Assembly: GCA_964441235.1 (NCBI GenBank) | Contig: CAYTUQ010000051.1 | Location: 1 to 28,327 of the forward strand | DNA from: BS750m-G69 sp964441235 | GTDB taxonomy: Bacteria > Fidelibacterota > UBA2242 | Reading direction: 5' to 3' | DNA: 28,327 nucleotides | Part shown: piece after piece, positions 23,704 through 28,327 of the stretch | Numbering within the stretch: the stretch's first letter is position 1 | Layout of the letters: every line of letters begins with the position of its first letter | Notes under the pieces: generated by a model | Seen by the model: the letters and a program-made list of their open reading frames with translations, nothing else | Database searches by the model: none | What the model was told of the DNA's origin: nothing | Made by a program: the position numbers and the translations under genes

Positions 23704-23779
23704 GTTCTTTTTCTACGTGCTTTTTTTTAACATCCAATATCCAACAAGAAATTTCCAACATATAGTATTCAATTTTCAG

Positions 23780-24159
23780 CTATTTTTTTTGAAGTTTCAA
23801 TACTTTTAAACAGAATCGAAATGAGTTCATCTGTTTCATTAAGAAGCGGCTTAAGTTTTTAACAGGTTGAATTAATTCAGAACGAAACGCAATCTTCAGC
23901 CATATTTCTGTTTCTCTGAGTTCTTTTCCCACAAGGGATTCCTACGGAATAATGTAATTTTGAGCTTGTGAATAAAGTCTGCTTTTGATTCAGCACTTTG
24001 TGCTTCTCCATAATTAGCAGCAGGAGAAGTTCCACTTTTTAATATTTGTGCACGAATATGATTCCCGGTTTTTGTATTAGGCGATGCTTCCGAAAATTTA
24101 ATTATTCTTACAGCATAATTAATAAAGCGTTCTTGTAAATCATATTTTCTTTCCTTCAT
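23780..24159 (-). pseudogene. Four-helix-bundle (S23/23S rRNA IVP-type) gene broken by a 23-bp insertion
   Basis: The first 70 codons read MKERKYDLQERFINYAVRII, TGNHIRAQILKSGTSPAANY, GEAQSAESKADFIHKLKITL: the N-terminal helices of the 23S rRNA intervening-sequence protein family. The frame then runs into a 23-bp mini-hairpin repeat (23927-23949), giving FRRNPLWEK and an early stop. Beyond the repeat another frame resumes as KELRETEIWLKIAFRSELIQ, PVKNLSRFLMKQMNSFRFCL, KVLKLQKK to a TAG at 23780. Removing exactly the 23 bases fuses the halves as KITL-KELRETEIWL, the family consensus, giving 118 residues, the usual length. The role of these proteins is uncertain, possibly RNA binding or DNA-repeat spread. 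Confidence 0.9.
23927..23949. repeat. Mini-hairpin repeat, copy D (inserted in the S23 gene)
   Basis: Abutting hairpins TCCC-ACAA-GGGA and TTCC-TAC-GGAA. It is nearly the same as copy E at 10923-10945. Its edges are set exactly by the reading frame it interrupts. No target-site duplication is evident. Confidence 0.85.
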
Positions 24160-24297
24160 TATTGGTTATTCCTTGTTGGATATTGGATATTCAATTTTGA
24201 TAGATCACGTTTTAATTTAAATTATTAATGAATACATATTGAGAACATTAACCACTTGAATCAACATAGAAACATTTAATCTTTCCATCTATGTTTT

Positions 24298-25389
24298 TTA
24301 CTTTTTACTTTGTACTATTTTAACGACGGCGTCAAAGGCCGGCTTAGCTTTATATTGACGGTCAAACAACATTGGGTAGTCGGTCCTTCCACTTATGGGT
24401 AAGTAGCTGCGCCAGGATTGACCATCATGTACGGCCCAGAATGTTATCCTGCTGAACTTATCCCGATGTTCATGAAAGAAAGAAAATAATTCAGCGTATC
24501 GATTCGCCAGGTCCTTCTGGACAGAATCCGGCAGATTATTCGGGTATGGATTGTGCTTCTTCTGCAATTCAGGATCAAAGGAGGAGAGATCCACAGCTTG
24601 AGAGTCGACAGGATAAAAAGGAAGCACTCCTATATCCATTTCCGTAACCATAATCTTTACGCCCAATTTGGAAAGGGCCAAAACGTATTCTTTAATTTCA
24701 TTGACGCGCGGATAGTCCAGGAACCAGTGTCCCTGGATGCCAACCCCATCTACGCAGACACCTTTTGACTGCAGATCGCAAATCAGCCTAATGACACCTT
24801 CGCATTTTAACTTCTTCTCAAAATCGTACTCGTTGTAATAAAGCTGAGCGCTCGGATCAGCCTCATGGGCGTATTCAAAAGCCTTCTGCACGTAGTCTTC
24901 GCCGATAATTTCCAACCATTTGCATTTTCTAAAACTCCCGTCAGCCATAATTGCTTCGTTAACGACATCCCAGCCATGGATTCGGCCTTTGTAGCGCCCC
25001 ATCACGGTGAAGATGTGGTCTTTCATTCGTTCGAGTAACGCCTCACGGTCTAAGGATTTACCGGACTCGTCCTGGAATACCCAGTCTGGCGTTTGATTAA
25101 ACCAGACAAGTGTGTGACCGATTATCTGCATTTTATACTTCTCACCCAAAGCCACATAACAGTCTGCTGCTTCGAAATCATATTTATTCAGTTTCGGATG
25201 AACAGCTTCCCATTTTAAAATATTTTCCGGCGATATACTGTTAAAGTGTTTTTTCAGGATGGCAATGGCGTTTGGGTCATTGCCAGAAATCTGATTTAGA
25301 TTGAGGGCAACTCCAATATTAAAATCATCCCTAAACACCTTTTTCAAACCGAGTTGGCGAGGGTCTTCGACCCTATTTACAGTTATCAT
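24298..25389 (-). CDS. GH10 endo-1,4-beta-xylanase, cytoplasmic
   Basis: 363 residues with no signal peptide or lipobox, so intracellular. The TIM barrel of GH10 is complete: HFNSISPENILKWEAVHP, IIGHTLVWFNQTPDW, HGWDVVNEAIMADG with E145 as acid/base, VGIQGHWFLDYP, and MVTEMDIGVLP with E250 as nucleophile, closing with FWAVHDGQSWRSYLPISGR. It cleaves beta-1,4-xylosyl bonds with retention, here most likely in imported xylo-oligosaccharides, as known for intracellular GH10 enzymes. It is strongly similar to the lipoprotein GH10 at 27017-28156, suggesting duplication with loss of the export signal. The ribosome site is weak; the strong GGGAGG lies too far upstream. A LacI-type operator and -10 TATAAT lie ~230 nt upstream. 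Confidence 0.95.
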   Translation of the reverse strand: MITVNRVEDPRQLGLKKVFRDDFNIGVALNLNQISGNDPNAIAILKKHFNSISPENILKWEAVHPKLNKYDFEAADCYVALGEKYKMQIIGHTLVWFNQTPDWVFQDESGKSLDREALLERMKDHIFTVMGRYKGRIHGWDVVNEAIMADGSFRKCKWLEIIGEDYVQKAFEYAHEADPSAQLYYNEYDFEKKLKCEGVIRLICDLQSKGVCVDGVGIQGHWFLDYPRVNEIKEYVLALSKLGVKIMVTEMDIGVLPFYPVDSQAVDLSSFDPELQKKHNPYPNNLPDSVQKDLANRYAELFSFFHEHRDKFSRITFWAVHDGQSWRSYLPISGRTDYPMLFDRQYKAKPAFDAVVKIVQSKK

Positions 25390-25611
25390 ATATCTTATAT
25401 ATAAAAAAACAACCTCCCAACCTTCCAGGATACCGTTCTAAAAGACGAAATCCTGCTGAATATCTATCGGTGCTATTTTTGTTGCTTTGCTTCAAATTGG
25501 GGGTGTCTTCCACAGTCTCTTTAAATCTCTAATATCATTGTTGGAAACAGGGTCCGCTTACTTTTTCGCTGAAGATTGATATTGCTACTATATTTGACTT
25601 TTTTAATAATC

Positions 25612-25654
25612 ATTGAACCGTTTCAATTATAAAAAAGTTCTGATAGAAAAGCAA
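25612..25654 (-). promoter_or_regulatory. Promoter with LacI-type operator upstream of the cytoplasmic GH10
   Basis: On the minus strand TTGCTT (25654-25649), a 17-bp spacer and a perfect TATAAT (25631-25626) form a promoter. The palindrome ATTGAA-ACGG-TTCAAT (25627-25612), with the central CG typical of LacI-family operators, overlaps the last -10 bases and the start site, ideal for repression. The transcript would have a ~230-nt leader before the GH10 start. No LacI-family gene is in the window. Apart from this site, 25390-25776 holds nothing else I can support. Confidence 0.6.
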
Positions 25655-25776
25655 GAAAAAACATATCTCCAAAAAACTATTATTCGTACTCTTCAGGAAC
25701 AAGTTCTCGACAAGACTAATGATTGCAACGATTCCCTCTATACAAATCAAGACACAATCATTTTTAACATTCAGTT

Positions 25777-25896
25777 TTAGGTTGACAAATTGTATTCAAT
25801 TTCAATAAAATCGGCATAAGGCTGGGCATAAACTGTAACAGACTTAAATCTCAACGGAACAGTTTTACCGGCATTAATCTTCGGCAAATCTATGGT
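25777..25896 (-). pseudogene. C-terminal fragment of an unrecognised protein
   Basis: A minus-strand frame of 39 codons, TIDLPKINAGKTVPLRFKSV then TVYAQPYADFIEIEYNLST and a stop, begins exactly where the truncated SGNH esterase ends, in another frame. It has no start of its own and looks like the C-terminal strand-rich end of a larger exported enzyme. I do not recognise the family. It was probably joined to the esterase by a deletion that removed the end of one gene and most of another. Confidence 0.45.
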
Positions 25897-26336
25897 CGAA
25901 CAAAAAACCGTCTAATAGCCGGATTCGTAGAATTTGCAATCACATCTTCATAGCATTCTTTTACCCGTTCCATTTTCAGATCCATATTCGATTGACCTGA
26001 GCAGACCCAGATATCGCCGATCAAAATATTTTCAAGCACAATATGATTGCTGGCATTGATTTCCATACAATAAGGTCCGCCCGCTTTCAATGCGGAAAGT
26101 TTTACCGCCCAATTGCCGTTTTTATCGGCGGTTGCACTGTATGTTTTGTCCATAAAATTTACGGTTATTTGTTCGCCAGTAGACGCCCACCCCCAAATAT
26201 TAACATCGGCATCTCTCTGTAAAACCATACCGTCACTGATCAAACGCGGCAGCCTAACCTGGGAAAATGCAGGCTGTAAAATTAACAATAGGTATAAACA
26301 TAAGATTGAAACCAGTAATTTTAGGTTAGACTTCAT
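25890..26336 (-). pseudogene. Truncated SGNH (sialate O-acetylesterase-like) esterase
   Basis: 148 residues. A signal peptide (about 1-25, LLLILQPAFSQ) is followed by RLPRLISDGMVLQRDADVNI, WGWASTGEQITVNF and the esterase motif LIGDIWVCSGQSNMDLKME, where the serine of GQSNM is the nucleophile. These are the N-terminal features of sialate O-acetylesterase-type carbohydrate esterases, which in xylan loci often act as acetyl esterases. Relatives are ~470-650 residues; here the frame ends at RRFFVRP, before the Asp/His of the triad, so the product would be inactive. AGGAGG lies 6 nt before the ATG, showing the 5' end was functional. It lies downstream of the lipoprotein xylanase in the same orientation. 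Confidence 0.82.
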
Positions 26337-26405
26337 GAGTACCCTCCTTTTTTAAAGTTCTACTTATCTCTATGATTCCAGTTTCTTTTGATTTGTTTCG
26401 TCTCT

Positions 26406-27010
26406 TCATTCCAGATTCAGTTCTGACTTTCCATCCAGATCCATCTTAATTATTTCAGCACTCGCCAACAGAATAAACCCGATGCCGTGCACATCGTTTA
26501 ACGGTGCCGGTCGCCAATAATAGAAAACCAGGTCGCCGCCGCGCCATCTTCCAGCTCTTCCAGGATAAAGCGCTGTCCGAATGGATACTCCCAGTTGTTT
26601 TCGCCGTTCCATTTTGCCTTGAAATAGGGATAGTGATCGAAGCAAAATGCGACATTCTTCGGAGCAAACTCCCGGTACGCCGCTTCGTCCAGCAAATCGC
26701 TGAGTTTTACCATTGCCAGATTCAAGACCCCGTTCCAATAGCGCCAGTCATTATAGGCACTTTCCGAACGAAGCCGGGCATCTGTCGGAGCCGTTTCCGG
26801 TTTCGTATAGACTTCGCCGCTATTCTGATCCACAAACCGGAAAGTCGCATCCTCGAGAACTGCGTTGACAACCAATAACAATTTCTTCTCGGTTATCGAA
26901 ACAACTTGGGTGGAATCCGGTTTAGCACAACAACAGAAAATCAATAGGATCGAAAAGGACGCGACGGATATGATTCTCTTAATCGAATGGATTAATACAT
27001 CATCTCGCAT
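26406..27010 (-). pseudogene. GH105-type glycuronyl hydrolase with a large internal deletion
   Basis: The first part (to ~26560) reads an export signal (SVASFSILLIFCCCAKPDS), then DATFRFVDQNSGEVYTKPET, SAYNDWRYWNGVLNLAMVKL and NNWEYPFGQRFILEELEDGA: the N-terminus of a GH105/GH88-like unsaturated glycuronyl hydrolase. It then jumps, in another frame, to GDLVFYYWRPAPLNDVHGIG and FILLASAEIIKM, the C-terminal end of the same family (NDxHGxGxFxLA). About 200 codons between, including the catalytic region, are gone. The junction lies in a GCGGCG run, so a short-homology deletion is likely. It starts 6 bp after the lipoprotein GH10 stop, so it was in its operon. Identification is from N- and C-terminal motifs together. 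Confidence 0.8.
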
Positions 27011-27016
27011 CTCGAC

Positions 27017-28156
27017 TTATTCCTTCACGGCTGTCTTGATAACCGCATCGAATGCCGCTTTCGGCCGATAGTTTTGGTCGAACAAAAGCGGATAGGCGCT
27101 GCGCCCTCGGATTGGCCAGTTATTGCGCCAGGACTGCCCGTCGTGAACACCCCAGAAAGTCACCCGGCTGATCTGATCGCGATAACGGTTAAAAAGCCTG
27201 AAGAGTTCAGCGTAACGCTCCGCTAGCTTAACCTGCATGGAATCGGGCAGGGCTTTTGGATAAGGATTGAGTTCTTTTCGTATTCTATAATTGAGAGTGA
27301 TATTGGCGCCCTTATTCTGAGATGGTTGCGGCAAAATATCCATATCCAGCTCGGTGATCATTATCGGCAAACCCAGTCCGGCATACACCACCATAGCGGC
27401 TTCCAGTTCATTGAGTGGCGGGTAATCCAGGCCCCAGTGTCCCTGCAGACCGATACCGTGAATCGGGACACCCTTCGATTGCAGGTCACGCACCAGCCGC
27501 ACCACCGCATCCCGTTTGCCTGGGTACCACATATTATAATCATTGTAATAAAGTTCTGCTTCGGGATCGGCTTCATGCGTCCATTCAAAGGCTTTCAGTA
27601 TATATTCTTCGCCAATGATCTGTAACCATTTGTTCTGCCGCAATTGACCGTCATCGTCAATCGCTTCGTTGGCAATATCCCAGCCGCCAATTCGGCCTTT
27701 GTATCGCCCGACAACCGTAAAAATGTGATCCTTCATCCGTCGCAGCAGTATCTCTTTGTCGACTGGATTGCCGGCTTCGTCTTCGAAGACCCAATCAGGT
27801 GTCTGCTGGCCCCAGACGAGTGTATGCCCAACCAGAAACATGTTCTTTTTTACGCCAAACGCCACAAAAGCGTCTGCGGGTTTAAAAATATAGACATCTA
27901 GTTCCGGGTGCACGACTTCCCACTTCAGACAGTTTTCCGGCGTCAGGCTATTGAAATGCTTTTCTACAATAGCCATTGATTGGGCATCGTGTCCCATAAC
28001 CTGGTCCTGGTTCAGGGCAACCCCGATATAAAACTTATCCTCAAATGCCGCTTTTAAAGCCGGTCGAGAGTTTTGAGCACAGCCCGATATCAAGACAAAC
28101 AGACTGATCATTGATAATAAATATACGATTTTTAGATTTCTGCAATTTTTCATCAT
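27017..28156 (-). CDS. GH10 endo-1,4-beta-xylanase, lipoprotein
   Basis: 379 residues. A lipoprotein signal (MMKNCRNLKIVYLLSM, then LFVLISGC) has its lipobox cysteine at C26, so the enzyme is anchored at the envelope. The full GH10 barrel follows: HFNSLTPENCLKWEVVHP, LVGHTLVWGQQTPDW, GGWDIANEAIDDDG with E164 as acid/base, IGLQGHWGLDYPP and MITELDMDILP with E269 as nucleophile. The usual WDVVNEA reads WDIANEA here, a mild variation. It would cut xylan outside the cytoplasm and supply oligosaccharides to the symporter. A paralogue without signal is encoded at 24298-25389. GAGGAGAT (from GAGGAGATAATG) sits before the ATG. The gene's base composition looks GC-richer than the left half of the window. 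Confidence 0.95.
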   Translation of the reverse strand: MMKNCRNLKIVYLLSMISLFVLISGCAQNSRPALKAAFEDKFYIGVALNQDQVMGHDAQSMAIVEKHFNSLTPENCLKWEVVHPELDVYIFKPADAFVAFGVKKNMFLVGHTLVWGQQTPDWVFEDEAGNPVDKEILLRRMKDHIFTVVGRYKGRIGGWDIANEAIDDDGQLRQNKWLQIIGEEYILKAFEWTHEADPEAELYYNDYNMWYPGKRDAVVRLVRDLQSKGVPIHGIGLQGHWGLDYPPLNELEAAMVVYAGLGLPIMITELDMDILPQPSQNKGANITLNYRIRKELNPYPKALPDSMQVKLAERYAELFRLFNRYRDQISRVTFWGVHDGQSWRNNWPIRGRSAYPLLFDQNYRPKAAFDAVIKTAVKE

Positions 28157-28265
28157 TATCTCCTCTATTTCGCCATTACAATATAAAAGTATTCATTATC
28201 ATTCTTGGTTTTATTACAACCCAAGTTTGACACTTAAGTTTTGTTATACCTTAAAAAACAGTCCC

Positions 28266-28286
28266 GATAAAATCAGCAATTTTATC
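28266..28286. promoter_or_regulatory. Inverted repeat GATAAAAT-n5-ATTTTATC upstream of the lipoprotein xylanase
   Basis: Perfect 8-bp arms about 110 nt upstream of the gene start. It may be an operator or activator site for the xylanase. No convincing promoter pair could be placed with it. Confidence 0.35.
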
Positions 28287-28327
28287 ACCATAGTAAATTA
28301 GATTAATAACCGTGCATGAATGTTGAA

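Larger units (their letters stand above)
23732..24188. repeat. 17-bp perfect inverted repeats flanking the S23 pseudogene
   Basis: ATCCAATATCCAACAAG at 23732-23748 and its exact complement at 24172-24188 bracket the whole four-helix-bundle gene. This gives a 457-bp cassette-like unit. S23-type proteins were first found in intervening sequences of 23S rRNA, whose ends pair, so the flanks may be relics of such a unit or simply part of the region's word repeats. Confidence 0.65.

Overview
The window comes from an uncultured-looking, Gram-negative, moderately AT-rich bacterium. It encodes lipoproteins with lipoboxes, periplasmic TRAP components and a rhodanese/MauE-type membrane pair. The tight folB-folK-deoxynucleoside kinase-small membrane protein operon, the TatT-type TRAP system, the many degenerate intergenic repeats and the free-standing four-helix-bundle (S23-type) gene fit the FCB assemblage (Bacteroidota, Ignavibacteria, Calditrichota and relatives). 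I infer that placement from gene content only; no rRNA or marker gene here fixes it.

Layout. (1) 1-2221, minus: a multi-PAS/GAF sensor protein, split by a frameshift and running off the left edge. (2) 2222-2729: repeat-rich spacer. (3) 2730-8216, minus: a TPR/DUF3108 protein, TatT, DctP, DctQ and DctM, forming a periplasmic TRAP uptake system with its accessory TPR proteins. (4) 8317-9320, plus: a membrane-anchored rhodanese and a MauE/DoxX-like membrane protein. (5) 9412-10174, minus: a 53-residue orphan AbiEi-like antitoxin fragment and an Hsp20 small heat-shock protein. (6) 10175-11128: a gene-free gap dominated by a ~460-bp element built of nested inverted repeats. (7) 11129-14996, plus: folB, folK, deoxynucleoside kinase, a small membrane protein, a conserved lipoprotein of unknown function, a membrane protein and an RmlD-like reductase. 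(8) 15041-16221: a decayed HTH transposase and several mini-hairpin repeats. (9) 16319-28156, minus: a xylan/xylo-oligosaccharide locus whose base composition looks GC-richer than the left half. It holds a GPH sugar:cation symporter, GH116, GH3 (NagZ-type), a PfkB sugar kinase, an S23 pseudogene, a cytoplasmic GH10 xylanase, remnants of an SGNH esterase and of a GH105 hydrolase, and a lipoprotein GH10 xylanase.

How the genes work together. In the carbohydrate locus a surface or periplasmic lipoprotein GH10 would cut xylan to oligosaccharides, the GPH symporter would import them, and the signal-less GH10, GH116 and GH3 enzymes would finish them in the cytoplasm. The PfkB kinase would act on a released sugar or derivative. 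A strong promoter overlapped by a LacI-type palindrome precedes the cytoplasmic GH10. Two accessory enzymes next to the secreted xylanase (SGNH esterase, GH105) are gutted by deletions, so the locus appears to be eroding.

The most unusual signals are non-coding. There is a family of tiny consecutive-hairpin repeats (at least eight copies). One 23-bp copy sits inside a four-helix-bundle gene, and removing exactly those 23 bases restores a 118-codon reading frame. There is also a 460-bp multibranch inverted-repeat element between hsp20 and folB; one of its arms recurs as a separate repeat in the tatT-dctP spacer.
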